Origin: Nicotiana tabacum
Taxonomy: Eukaryota > Streptophyta > Magnoliopsida > Solanales > Solanaceae
Reading direction: 5' to 3'
Assembly: GCF_000715075.1 (NCBI RefSeq)
Contig: NC_134087.1
Location: 159,575,436-159,639,435 of the forward strand
Length of the DNA: 64,000 nucleotides
The notes beneath the pieces are model-generated. The model had not been told where the DNA came from, did not search any database, and saw nothing but the letters and a program-made list of their open reading frames with translations. Shown here in pieces: positions 22,463-34,049 of the stretch; position 1 is the first letter of the stretch, and every line of letters starts with the position of its first letter. A program made the position numbers and the translations under genes.

Positions 22463-22999
22463 CAAGCCTTATTTGGATTCCTTTATTATTGTCTACACTG
22501 ATGATATTCTAGTTTACTCTCGTAGTAGAGAGGAGCATGAGCAGAACCTATAGATTGCATTTCAGAATTTGAATGTTCATCAACTATATGCCAAGTTCTT
22601 GAAGTGTGCATTTTGGTGGACTCAATTGCCTTCATGGGTCATGTTGTGTCTTCTAATGGTATCAAAGTGGATCCTAAGAACATTGAAGCAGTTTAGAACT
22701 AGCCTAGGACTACTTCAGCTATAGAGATTCAGAGATTTTTGAATTTGGCGGGCTACTATCGCTGTTTCGTGGAGGGGTTTTCATATTTCTCATCCCCACT
22801 GACCAAGTTGACTCAGAAGGGTGATCTATTCAGATGGTCTGTCGAGTGTGAGAAGAGCTTTCAGAAGCTCAAGACTGCCTTGACTACAACCCCAATGTTG
22901 GTGTTGCCCACAAGTTTAGGGTCTTCACTGTGTATTGTAATGCATAGTGTATTGGGCTTGGCATGGTATTAACATATGACAGTAGGATAATTTCCTATG
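22463..22999 (+). pseudogene. pol: Element C pol, continued: catalytic half of reverse transcriptase to start of RNase H
   Basis: Continues the frame broken at 1931. It begins with PYLDSFIIV and the catalytic TDDILVYS near 22490-22515, then thumb sequence, then the connection in an open stretch 22739-22972 (GYYRCFVEGF, SPLTKLTQKG). A stop near 22695 and frame changes are present. The first RNase H acidic site near 22930 reads TGTAATGC, so the usual Asp codon has become Asn-like. It ends abruptly at 22999 where element D's LTR begins, and the remainder of C is not in the window. Confidence 0.82.
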
Positions 23000-23832
23000 T
23001 GTGACGACCCAATTCCGTACTAGGTCGAGATTGCACCTAACACCGCTGTTAAACAAGCCCATAAGAAAAATTACTATTTATTTAACACTTTTTGACATAT
23101 TTTTAATAACACTAAATTTCATGCAATTGTGATAAGTCTTTTTAAATAAAATATCAACATAATAAGTACATACTCTGCAGTGATAGAAATGACAAGTACA
23201 TCAGTACATAAGTGCTACCAATCCCCAAAATCAAACGTCACAAGTGCATGGGCAATCTAGAGAATACACAAAACTACTAATAATTATTGTCTGAAAGTAA
23301 TAGACAAGAACAATAAATAAGATGGAAAGAGACTCCGATGCTGCGGATTATAGCAAGGCAAGCAGCTCACCCCCAAGTCTCCGTAGATGATCGGCTACGC
23401 ACCCGCGTGATGATTGGTGGAATCTATCTCACTACCTACACATCAATGCAGAAGTGTAGCATGAGTACGGAAAGCAAAGCGTACCTAGTAAGCATCTAGT
23501 CTAATCTCGAAGAAGTTGTGATGAGGGATCAACTTGACACCTACTAGAGGTCAATAATAATAATAAAAGTGCATAAAGTAGACATGGTGAGCATACAATA
23601 GGTATCAATGATACAAATAAAAGCATCTACGATAAACACAACAGGAGTTTGTATCACATCACCAACATCTCATAACTGGCCGTGAAGGCACTAAATCAAT
23701 TACCCAAACTGGAACCCATTTTGATTATTAAGCACGAAGTTGTTGAGGTGAACAACCCGATCCCACAAGAATAGTGGTACTCAATATAACCGAGGCGAAC
23801 GACCCGATTCGATAAGAATAACGTTACCATCA
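23000..23832 (-). mobile_element. Element D: end of an LTR, truncated by element E
   Basis: Starts with TGTGACGACCCAATTCC, which read on the minus strand is an LTR end of the form GGGTCGTCACA, close to the ends of A, B, F and G. There is no coding content. A two-unit repeat at about 23745-23815 has ACCCGATYCCACAAGAATA-type phrases. It is cut at 23832 by the Ogre-type element, and its continuation is not found beyond 61453. Confidence 0.65.
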
Positions 23833-26800
23833 TGTTGCGCCCCGTTTTCTCATGAAAACGGGTTTCAACGAGTGACAACTCTTTTAAATGGGTGTTAAAG
23901 AGAAGAGTCACCACCTAATGATTTTAAGGTGCGTTAGGGCACCTATTTTTAAATAACTCTGATTTAACTAGTTTGTGTCACCAAAGATCGGGTAAGGCCT
24001 CAAATCACCTCTAAAAGAAGGTATTAGTCATTCTTCAAGGTCCACAACTGTGGGTCCTGGCCAAATCTTAAACTATGTGGATTATGTAGTTAGGCCATGT
24101 GATCAAATAAGCAAATGAAGATCTAGAAGTCGAAGAGTCTTATCAAAACACATGAGAATCGGTACAAATCTTAATAACTATAAGGATACAACTACATTGA
24201 TCTATGTTAAATGACTAAGTGTAAATAACAAGCACATAGAGAAAGGGGGGTCCTAAGTTTCTTAGCTTAAAGGATCACCCCATGCAACATAAATAATACT
24301 TCGCAACTCCCTTAAGGTAGGGGTTACTCATATTATTCAGCGGGCATAGACTATCATCTCCTACTACCCAATTACTATGTTAAAGTTACTACTTAAAGGC
24401 ACTCTAGTTCAATTCTAAACCGTATCCTATGAGTGCACTAGCCATCCCATGCCTATGGTCCAGGAGGCTTTGGACCTACTATTAGGTGGTTTTGGACTCA
24501 ACCTAGGTTGCTCAGAAATGAAAAAAAACTAGGCGACATTTAAAACAGATAGGACTTAACATAAATACAATTAAGAGTCCAAGTTAGCCTCCACACATAG
24601 ACAACAAATGCACGCGGGCAGAATAGGCTGTATGTAGTTTTAGAGTTAAGATGCATTAGAGTTGTTAACTCGCAGATTATATGTATTACAAACCTTATAG
24701 GCATGATCTCTAAATTGTTTATACAATGAGGCAGTAAACTGTTTGAAAGCTCAGAATTGACGCCGCTTGATTTTATAAACATGCTTTCTAGACAAGTAAT
24801 AATATCCTATAGGCAGGATTAAAAATTGAACTTGGTTTTGTAATACTTCATCCCTATAGGTATGTCATCTAGGCAGGCAAGTGTAATGAAAATAACGGAA
24901 GCAGTCGATTAATTAATTAATTAATTAGAGCCCTATAGACATGGTATCTAGATGAGTATTAGCAAAGGCATGCATTATTGCAATCCTATAGGCATGCTAT
25001 CTAATAATCATATAGAAGTAGACATTGGAGCATGTAAAGTATTTACTCAAACAAACATGCTTTTGATATCGTGTGTGAATCCTTATAGGCATGATTTCTA
25101 TTAGTGTAGAATTAAATCACGTCAAACAGCAAGCAAAGCAAATAAGCCCTATGGACAGGTTTTCTACCATTTAGGAAAAAATTACAGTATACCCACTTCC
25201 CCATTTTACCAACTCCCCAGTTGTTTGTTTATAAATTATTACAGGCACATATAAAGAATATAAGTATAGATATTACACAAGGAACAACATCAGGCCCAAC
25301 AATAGGCCAAATGAAAATAACCCAGGATTGTCTGGGACTTCACCAAGCTCACTTTCTTCTCACAAACAGCAGACTCAAATCCCAAGCTCACCCAAGGCAT
25401 AAGACAAATATAATGTGCAACTCCAACAACACACATGGATAAAAATAGTCCACAAGTGGGTGACTTACATGCCAAACTTAGCGATACAAATAACAAACTA
25501 CACACATGATTAATTAAGCAACATTTTGAAATCTACACACTAAAGCCTTAAAGCTATATCTAATAGTAGTTTTGACAAGTTTATAGTGCATACATAAGGC
25601 AGTTCTTTCTTGCATTTTTTATAAAGCTAGATTAAGGTGAAAGGATTGACTAACATGATATGGCTTATTGATTTTAAGTGAGATTTCAAACAAAAGCAAA
25701 GCCATGACTAGCCTAAATCACCTTTAGACAGGACGTTCAAGCATGAAATATGAGTAGAGGCATAATATAGCATAACCTTTAAATGGTGTACTTAACGTGG
25801 AAGCCATAACAGAACATATTCATAGTCGAGCAATTACTTAATTGCGCAGGGGAAAACTTTAGCATATTTTAACATTTGCCACAACTGAATTCCAGAAGTA
25901 AGACAAACAGACATCAAATCTAGCAATAGTTGATCACATATAAGGGAACAAGCTAGTTGCAAAGTTACTCTTAAAGGTTTAACTAATACTGAAGAGTACA
26001 GAGTTGATCGAGTCAATAGACACACAATAGAGATATAAATTTTATGAGAACAAGTTGTAATGAACAAGAGGGTCCAAGACAGACAACAAGTTAGGTATGA
26101 ATGACTTAACACGAATTAAAATACACTCTAGGCATGAGTTTGGTTTACATAACAGTCCAAAACAAGGCAGAGAGGCAATCTCAAGATCAATAACATGCAT
26201 CAGCATAACATAGTAGGCTAAACAAGTTTAAGAGAGCCAGAGTTCATAGTAAGCAGGGACATATCAAACTAGATTATCAGACCACACATAAGTAACAATG
26301 GATGTTGCAGTTCACCTTATAAGTGGGAAGTAGTACTAAACAACACAAGATTGAATTAGGCATATAATACGCATTAAAGAACACAATTAACATGATAACA
26401 TATTTGGGCTGATAACATAGTTAGGCATTAGTTCCAGTAGAGTATCAGATACATAGAACCGGTAAAGAAGAAAAAATTGAAATTTCAAACCCTGGTTTAA
26501 CGGAAATCAAAGATTGGCCGAGGATATTGGTAAATCGAACCCATATAACCTTGTAGTGAATATATCAAGTCAAGAACATGACAACAATACAGAATCAGAG
26601 TCGAACAAATGCTTGTTGATGAGCTTCCAAAAATAACTCAGTACCAAATGAGTAATGTCAAGAAAACGGGAAAGAAACGTTGTGAGTACAGAAAAAGGAA
26701 AGGAAATATGGAAGATCTCCATATTCTCTTGAGTACATGCTATGATTTAGGGTGAGGCGACTAAGTTTTAGTGTGAGAGGATAGGTGAGCGTTTAGAGGT

Positions 26801-27515
26801 GGCTGTGCAGAGTGAAATGTGAAGATTAAGGTTGGGGCGGGTAATTAAAAATGGAAGAATGATTGTGGGCGTTGATCATTTGAGATCAATGGCCAAGATT
26901 AGAAGAGAAGCAGGGCGAGTCATTTAAATAGGTACCGATCGGGTTTGCTAAAGGGTCGTTTGATCTGGGCCAGAAGGAATTAGGCCAAGGATTTTAGGGT
27001 ATTTGGGCTGCCTATTTTTGGTCTGAAATTCATTTTAAAGTTGGGCCATAATTTAAATAGACACAATTTATCAAAAATAATTTATAAAAAGTAATTAACA
27101 CATAATAAAATATTATTTATGAAGTAAAGTGTTTCAATATAATTATAAAAATATAAAATTCTATTTGGCACAAATAATATGAAAAATGTAATTATGCATA
27201 TCATATAGACTATTATTGCAAAATTGTCTAAATAGCCTAAAAATGAAAATATAACTATATAAAATGAGGTAAAAATATTATGAAACATATATGTGGATAA
27301 AAATAATAAATTTAGATGATTTATTCATCACCAAATAATTTGAAAGGGTAATTAATAAATATTCAAGTAATTTAAATGCAAAAAATCCATTTTAAAGCTT
27401 TAAAAATTATAGAAAATACTTGTATGACTATTTGTAAATTTGTGATGGTGTAGGAATTATATTTAAAGCATATATGATATTTATAAAAATATGAGAGAAA
27501 AATTGGGTATCAACA
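23833..27515 (-). repeat. Element E 3' LTR
   Basis: 3683 bp; on the minus strand TGTTGATACCC at 27515 to GGGGCGCAACA at 23833. It aligns with 57364-61453. It lacks about 760 bp present at 59662-60424 of the other copy; the junction lies at a shared AGAAC. It keeps about 310 bp (24518-24826) missing from the other copy, whose junction is at a short shared AATGAA/TTGAAC. AT-rich and non-coding; short open frames in it are not genes. Confidence 0.9.
24693..25166 (-). repeat. Seven spaced copies of a CCTATAGGCATG-type motif in the Ogre LTR
   Basis: Copies begin near 24693, 24805, 24852, 24931, 24983, 25081 and 25147, each close to CCTATAGGCATGNTATCTA. They are separated by unrelated sequence of 30-90 bp, so they are not a simple tandem array. 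Copies are kept in the 5' LTR (58075-58380), and relatives occur in the diverged plus-strand LTR near 62900-63090. CCTATAGG is a perfect palindrome. Confidence 0.75.
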
Positions 27516-27530
27516 GCTGCCCTCTTTGCC
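27516..27530 (-). other. Element E polypurine tract
   Basis: On the minus strand GGCAAAGAGGGCAGC immediately precedes the TG of the 3' LTR. Confidence 0.8.
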
Positions 27531-28084
27531 TGAAAATGATGAAATAGTTGTCGGGTAAAGAAATTGATGACCAATTTTGTCCGAAGTGAGTGAGGAATGA
27601 TGTGTTTTTAGAAAAAATGGAGGCCAAACCCTGGTTCTTAACTTGCCTGCATATCCTGGTATTACGAGAATCAGGCCGTGTGTAGTTTTGGATCCAACGG
27701 CGGACGAAACCGATGGAGTTGTTATAAGAATGGTCGTATGTTTCAAAAAGAATCTTTTGGGTAGGATAGTGTTGTAGGTAATAGATAATTTTTGGTGGAT
27801 TCATGAATGCGAATTGGACGTAACAAATGTATGAGGCAGATATTTGAACGGTTATAGAATAAAAGGTAATCGATTGCTGATCATTGGTTACGTTTGAGGT
27901 AATAGAAGGATGTGAAAGTTGTATACGGAAACCAGAGCGAGAACTGCTCTTGTTTGTAGAACGGTCATTTCCAGAGTTACCTACAAAACTTAAAACATGA
28001 TGCATGCGAATATAAATGGTTATTGCAAAATTTTAAACATGATGCAAATTCACTTCGGACCATGAGAGTTTTGTTTCGACGATG

Positions 28085-28330
28085 AGGATGATGTCCTTAG
28101 ATTATGACATTCTGGGCCATGAAGCGTATGATTAGGGATTTGCAGACCATGAAATGGTGTCCTCGGGCCATGAGGATGGTTCCTCTGGACTATGATGCAT
28201 TTGAATAATGATATATAGTTTTGAGAAATCCTCTGGCCATGGCATGATGTCTCCGGGCTATGAGGATGATGCCTTCAGACTATGATGCCTTTGGACAGCG
28301 TGATGATATTTCGGCCCATGAAGTACAAAG
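28085..28330. repeat. Imperfect repeats of about 25 bp in E's 3' region
   Basis: About seven to nine loose copies of a phrase such as CGGGCCATGAGGATGATG, with CTCGG or CTTTGGAC variants. They are much more diverged than the adjoining array. Confidence 0.6.
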
Positions 28331-28367
28331 ATGCAGTGATATCGATCGTTTGATTAAGAAAACAGGT

Positions 28368-29045
28368 AATGCTTAGTCATATGTGAGAACGAGACGAGAC
28401 GAGGCTTAGTCTTATATGCGATGAGGGCAATGCTTAGCCCGATGCAAAGAGTGGAGACAATGTTTAATCTCTGGCAAGGAAAGGCAGTGCTTAGCCTTAT
28501 GCAATAGTGAGGCAGTGATTAGCCTTATGAAACAATGGAGGCTGCGCTTAGCCTCATGCAAGGAGTGGAGACAGTGCTTAGTCTCATGCAAGGAAAGGCA
28601 GTGTTTAGCCTTATACAATAGGAAGGCAGTGCTTAGCCTTATCCAAGGAATAAAGACAATGCTTAGTCTCATGCAAGGAAAGGCAATGCTTAGCCTTATG
28701 CAGTGTGGAGGCAATGCTTAGCCTCATGCAAAGTGATGGAGACAATGCTTAGTCTCATGCAAAGAACGGCAGTGCTTAGCCTTATGCAATAATGAAGGCA
28801 GTGATTAGTCTCATACAAGGAAAGGACACAATGCTTAGTCTCATGCAGAGAAAAGGCAGTGCTTAGCCTTATGCAGTAATGGAGGAAATGCTTAGCCTCA
28901 TGCATGGAATGGAGACAATACTTAGTCTCACGCACATAAAGGCAGTGCTTAGCCTCATGCAAGGAATGGAGACAATGCTTAGTATTCATGCAAGGAAAGG
29001 CAATGTTTAGCCTTATGCAATGCAGCGCTTAGCCCTATGCAAGAG
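28368..29045. repeat. Minisatellite of about 24 units in E's 3' region
   Basis: Units of about 23-35 bp built on GGCAGTGCTTAGCCTTATGC. Three variants alternate: a GGC..GCCTTAT type, a GGC..GCCTCAT type and a GAC..GTCTCAT type. They often occur in that order, giving a higher-order period of about 86 bp through the middle of the array (about 28500-28980). Outer units are more degenerate, as expected for an array homogenised from its centre. Confidence 0.88.
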
Positions 29046-30283
29046 GAGATATGATTAAATGTGAAAGGGCAAAGTATTTCTTAGCTTGCCGCCTTGGCGT
29101 TTGGCGAGTTATATCGATGTGAAGGTTGTGATTTTGTTGTGTGTATGTATTTGCGGACGTGCCTGTTATGTTCATTGTGCCTGCATCAGAAAAAAATTGT
29201 GAGTTTTGCGGGGGTAAATGTTGGTTCGTTCTCTCGATTCCTTGCCTTGCCTTTGCCCTTGTCTGGAGATCCTGCTTGAGTCACCCGGGTAATGTCTGGC
29301 TACTTCAAAAATAAAATTTTAAAAACATGCATTTGATAAATTGATTATAAAAAAATGTAGTTGTTTGAAATACGTGATAATGCATGAAAGAAAATATTTT
29401 GTTGAATTGATGATTGTGACACACTTTTGAGACAATGCAATCTCATTAACTCGAAAGTTGGAGGACCCTCCTCAAATTTTTTCCCCAGTTTAAATGCATA
29501 CTTCTGGCGATACATTCCTTGGTGGTTTCAAACATGATGAGATCGGGCAAACTCAAGATCTCACCACAGTTTCTGACCATAGCGGAAACGAAGATTTTAT
29601 TATGATGTGACCAAACCCACAGGGCTGACTACGTAATCAGGTCAAATGTAGTTTAGTTACATCAAATAGAAAGTGCAAATATAATCTTAAATACAGTATC
29701 GCTTGACTACATCGAAATTGATGGGTTTTAGATAAATCTCTCCATTCATTTTTGCAAGTATAAGTGCTCTTCTTGTTAATACTCGTTGAACCAGATAAGG
29801 GCCTTCCCAGTTGGGTAAGAATTTCCCCTTTGCTTCATCTTGATGTGGGAAGATCCATTTCAGTACCAATTGCCCTGGTGTGAATTGCCTTGACCTAACC
29901 TTTTTATTGAATGCCCTTGCCATTGTGTTCTGATAGAGTTGACCGTGATACACTATATCATTATTTTACCATAAATTAGAGCTAGTTGATCATACCAGAT
30001 CTGTACCCATTTTGCATCGCTGAGCTAGGCTTCCTGTATGATTATTAAGGAAGGGATTTCTACTTCAGGGGGAATAATGGCTTCAGTACCATAAACCAGT
30101 AGATAGGTAGCCGCCCTAGTTGATGTACGATCTGTGGTTCAGTACCCGAGTAAACCAAAAGGTAGCTTCTCGTGCCATTATTTGTAATTATCTACCATTT
30201 TCCTCAATATCTTCTTGATGTTCTTGTTGGTGGATTCTACAACTCGATTCATTTGCGGCCTGTATGCTGTAGAATTTTGATGC

Positions 30284-30296
30284 TTGATCTTAAATG
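30284..30296. other. SINE target duplication, left copy
   Basis: TTGATCTTAAATG; its partner TTGATCTTGAATG is at 30386-30398, with one difference in 13. Confidence 0.8.
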
Positions 30297-30385
30297 CAGG
30301 GTAAGGCTACGTACGATAGACCTTTATGGTCCGGCCCTTCCCCGGACCCCATGCATAGCGGGAGCTTAGTGAACTGGGCTACCCT
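30297..30385 (+). mobile_element. 5'-truncated SINE, resembling the TS family of Solanaceae
   Basis: An 89-bp insertion with the phrases GGGTAAGGCT, GGTCCGGCCCTTCCCCGGAC and TAGCGGGAGCTTAGTG, ending CTACCCTTT. These match my memory of the tRNA-unrelated 3' half of TS-type (SolS) SINEs. The tRNA-like head with A and B boxes is missing. It is bounded by 13-bp direct repeats, and removing it restores the integrase reading frame of element E, so it is a genuine insertion. The family name rests on recognition only. Confidence 0.78.
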
Positions 30386-30398
30386 TTGATCTTGAATG
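30386..30398. other. SINE target duplication, right copy
   Basis: TTGATCTTGAATG, partner of 30284-30296. Confidence 0.8.
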
Positions 30399-31258
30399 AT
30401 TAACTTATAGCTTTCATCAAGTCATTATTGATATTGGCGACATTGTTAGTAATGATTTATTCAGGTACTCCAAATCAACAAACAATGTTGTCCTGAATGA
30501 AATCTGCTACGACCTTCTTAGTTACAGTCTTATAGGATACGGCTTCAACCCATTTTGTGAAGTTGTCTATGGCCACCATAATAAACCATGTCTGTTTGAT
30601 ACAACGGGCTCGATTGGTCCGATGACATCCATGACCCAAGTAGATAAAGGCGAGGGCGAACTCATTGCATTGAGTTCGTTGGGCGGCACTCATATCATAT
30701 CAGCATGTATCTGGCATTGGTAACACCTTTGAACATATTTGATGCAGTTTGTTTCCTTAGTCATCCAAAAATACCATGCTCTCAATAGTTTTTGGCCAAA
30801 ATGAAACCATTCATGTTCCAACATGTATTTCTTTGAGCAATCTAGATGCCTCCTTGGCATCGACACATCACAACAATCCCAAATCATGAGTCCTTTTATA
30901 CAGAATTCCTCTACTTTGAAAGAAATGGATGGCCAATCTTCGAAGGGTGTGCTTCTGAGTGTGTGTAGTGTGCTTTGGATATTCTCCATTTTCCATGTAT
31001 TCCTTGATGTCATGGAATCACGGGTTGCCGTCAATCTCTTCTTCAACATGAGCATAATAAGCTAACTGCTTATGAATTCCTATTGGGATAAGATAGATGA
31101 AATTCTTATCTGGATGTTGTATCATGGAAGATAAAGTGGAATGCATATGCAAACTCATTCTGAATCCTTGGAACATGTTTGAACTCTATCTTTGTGAACC
31201 TCTTGATAAGCTCTTGTACACAATGCAAGCGTGGCAATATTTTGGTGTTCTTAGTAGT

Positions 31259-32101
31259 CTATTTTCCTAGAACCTGATGCACCAATAGATCTAAATCCCC
31301 GATTACCAGCAACTCTTGAATGTTCATGCCAATGGTTAACCTAAGCCCCAAGATGCAAGCCTCATATTCTGCCATATTTTTGGTGCACGGGAACCTGAGT
31401 TTTGCAGATACCAGGTAGTGTTGACCGATTTCTGATACTAAGACAGCTCTGATACCCACTCCTTTGAAGTTTGCTGCTCCTTTGAAGAATAATATCCAAC
31501 CGTCATATGCTTCGGTAATATCTTCCCCTACAAATGATACCTCTTCGCCGGGAAAATACGTCTTCTATGGTTTGTATTCTCTATCCACGGGATTTTCTTC
31601 CAATTGATCCGCAAATACTTGCCCTTTGACTGCCTTTTGAGTTACATAGACGATGTCAAACTTAGTCAACAATATCTGCCACTTTGCTAACATACTCGTA
31701 GGCATGAGTTTCTGAAAGATGTATTTTAGCGGATCCATCCTTGATATGAGATATGTAGTGTACGCGCAAAAATAATGTCTCAACTTCTGGGCTATCCATT
31801 TCAAAGCACATCAGGTGCATTCCAACAAAGAGTATCGGTCTTCGTAAGGCGTGAACTTCTTGCTCAAATAATATATTGCCTGCTTCTTCCTTCTAGTTTT
31901 ATCACGTTGTCCTAGAACAGAACCAAAGGCCCCATCCAACATAGACAGATAAAGTAGCAGAGGTCTTCCTGGTTCTAGTGGGATCAATATGGGTGGTTTG
32001 GATAAATACTCCTTGATTTTGTTGAAGGCTTTCTGGCATTCTTCAGTCCAGCTTACTACAACATCTTTCCTCAGCATTCTGAAGATTGACTCACATATCA
32101 C
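31259..32101 (-). pseudogene. pol: Element E RNase H and second (archaeal-type) RNase H
   Basis: The retroviral RNase H region runs from 32101 to about 31565 in two open stretches. It includes a connection segment with WTEECQKAFNKIKEYL, a SKKFTPYEDRYSLLE phrase and a terminal part. A second RNase H follows at 31459-31259, with NMAEYEACILGLRLT and a downstream GDLDLLVHQV containing the acidic residue. That arrangement is typical of the Tat/Ogre lineage. Stops lie at the junctions near 31805 and 31564. Confidence 0.85.
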
Positions 32102-32104
32102 CGT

Positions 32105-33058
32105 TTATTGTGCTATAAAGTGGCTGATATAATTGAGGCGCCCTAGAAAACTTATCACATCTTTCTTATTCTTTGGAGGTGGAAACTCCTGGATAGCTTT
32201 GATTTTTGAAGGGTCTAACTCAATACCTCGATGGCTGAAGATAAAACCTAACAATTTTCCAGCAGAGACTTCGAAGGCACATTTTGCAGGGTTCAACTTC
32301 AAGTTGTATTTTCGAAGTTGACCAAAAAATTTATTCAGGTCTACTATGTGATCCGAACTCCTTTTAGATTTGATGATAGCATCATCCACGTACACCTCTA
32401 TTTCCTTATGTATCATGTCGTGGAATATAGTTGTCATGACCCTCATGTAGGTGGCCCTAGTATTCTTCAAACCAAATGGCATCATTTTATAACAATATAT
32501 CCCTCATGGTGTGACAAAGGCAATCTTTTTGGCATCCTATTGATCCATCCAAATCTAGTGGTATCCTGCGAAGCAATCCACAAATGATTAGAGTTCATGC
32601 TTGGCACAGTTGTCAATCAGTATGTGTATGTTATGTAGCGGGAAGTCATCCTTAGGACTTTCTCTTTTCAGATCTCGGTAATCGACACATTCTCTAACTT
32701 TCCCATCTTTCTTTGGAACTAGCACAATGTTGGCTAACTAGGTGGGGTATTCGACCACTCGGAGAACCTTGGATTTGATTTTCTTGGTGACCTCCTCTTT
32801 TATCTTCAAACTCATATCCGGCTTGAACTTTCCAAGCTTCTGCTTTATCGGCGGGCACATGGGATTGATGGGTAGCTTGTGAGCAACTATAGATGTGCTT
32901 AAACTAGTAATATCGTCGTAGGACCATACGAAGATGTCCTCATACTCCTTTAGGAACATGATATACCCTTCTTTCTCTGACAATGATAGATGAATGCTTA
33001 TACGAGTTTCCTTGACCGTCTCGGAATTCCCTAAGTTAACGGCCTCAGTTTTCTCCAA
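32105..33058 (-). pseudogene. pol: Element E reverse transcriptase
   Basis: The N-terminal part is open at 33058-32738. The finger motif VPKKDGKVRECVDYRDL is at about 32730-32670. Stops and disruptions follow near 32575, 32540 and 32505. The catalytic EVYVDDAIIKSK lies at about 32400-32365, both Asp residues present, in the open stretch 32485-32105. This is followed by the thumb with LGFIFSHRGIELDPSKIKAI. The catalytic centre is intact although the frame is not. Confidence 0.88.
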
Positions 33059-34049
33059 ATTGGACTACGGTTTGTTTTCAAAATTTGCTACTTCTTTGAC
33101 AATTTCACAAGGTATTACATCATCTTCCAGATCTTCCGAATCAATGTCCTTATGTTGCATTATCTCATTACATGTCACAGTAGTAGGTTCATTAGGATAT
33201 GTAATAATTATGTTGAAAAGAATATGGAAAGATATAATAAATATGAAAAGCAGTAATGCATTAATAAAACCTTAAATGTCAACAAGTACAACTCGATGGC
33301 TCGATTAAATATTTCAAAACAAAATACTGAAAATGTCTTAAATGCTCAAAACAGTTTGGAAATAAGTCATGCTAATTTGCCGGGCTACCCAAGAACTCGG
33401 CGAGCCTGGGATAGTGTAGCGATCCAATTCTTGATATAGATCCCTCTTCCATTGTCTGAATGGTAAGGTCTTCTTCCTCCTCCTCATCCTCCTCCTCCTC
33501 TTTAATAATTTCACTGCAATCCATGTCTTCTTCGTCCAGCAACAACTTTCTCATACCGGTCAAAATCTCATCTTCCTCGGATCCCCACATCATGTCAGCC
33601 TGGTGGAATGTCTGGTGCAAAGGTGGTATGGGTTGTTCCAGCAGATAGTAATCAGCGCACCAAGGCGGTGTCCAATTCTTATATTCTTGCATAGTATATT
33701 TATATCCGGTCCAAAGGTCATGCCATGATACTGTGGTTGTAAGGGTTTAGTGATCCCTTGAAGCTTTTTTTGCCGAGACCCTTACCTGGTTCATATCCTG
33801 TCCACAACAATATGCTTTCTATCTTGTTGCTCCACCATCAATCCTTTTCAATTGCGTTATCCCATTTAATGTGATGATATGTTTCTTTGCCCAACTTCCT
33901 CCTCATTTCAGTGACTGGAAGGTCTGACTGGTGTAGGTGGGGTTTACTCCATGAATGATCACCTCCTGATGATTCCACTCGAACTTCATAGCCTGGTGCA
34001 GAGTAGAAGCCACTACCCTAGTTGCATGTATCTATGACCGTCCCAACAA
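33059..34049 (-). pseudogene. Element E protease-to-RT linker with acidic tract
   Basis: This region lies between protease and reverse transcriptase. An open stretch at 33692-33372 has WTPPWCADYYLLEQ and a run of more than ten Glu/Asp residues encoded by a GAG/GAA-rich tract near 33465-33510. The rest is degenerate with stops. The linker has no known enzymatic domain that I recognise. Confidence 0.6.

Larger units (their letters stand above)
27531..29686 (-). mobile_element. Element E 3' untranslated region with repeats
   Basis: A 2.2-kb non-coding segment between integrase and polypurine tract. It contains two repeat arrays (28085-28330 and 28368-29045) and unique sequence on both sides. 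Hypervariable 3' regions carrying tandem repeats are known for Ogre-like elements and have been linked to the birth of satellite DNA. Open frames within it follow the repeat period and have no protein-like composition. Confidence 0.75.
29687..31055 (-). pseudogene. pol: Element E integrase (broken, carries a SINE)
   Basis: Read from 31055 downwards. The zinc-binding N-terminal region has HEWFHFG-type sequence and a CYQCQIHAD motif near 30700. The first catalytic Asp is in MVAIDNFTKWVEAV near 30590. The second site near 30450 reads IITNN instead of the usual IITDN, an Asp-to-Asn change. The third region (NSTAYRPQMN, then VVEST) lies at about 30200-30280, and a SINE fragment sits just before it. 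The C-terminal domain is open at 29687-29953 with a GPYLVQRVL motif. Stops and a frameshift divide it. Confidence 0.87.

Noticed and set aside
1927..22467. Five-base target duplication for element B (GAACC / CAAGC)
   Set aside because: Only three of five bases agree, and target bases appear to be missing between the two halves of element C, so no duplication can be claimed.
28412..28989. Minus-strand open frames of about 100 codons rich in CLH/KHCL repeats
   Set aside because: They follow the minisatellite period exactly and are open only because the repeat unit lacks stops in that frame. There is no conserved domain and no start context.
28368..29045. CRISPR-like array
   Set aside because: Units are contiguous and variable with no unique spacers, and the context is a plant retrotransposon.
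33460..33520. Acidic run (Glu/Asp) or its Ser-rich antisense frame as a separate gene
   Set aside because: It is a short trinucleotide-rich tract within the Ogre linker; the antisense Ser-rich frame is a shadow of the same tract.
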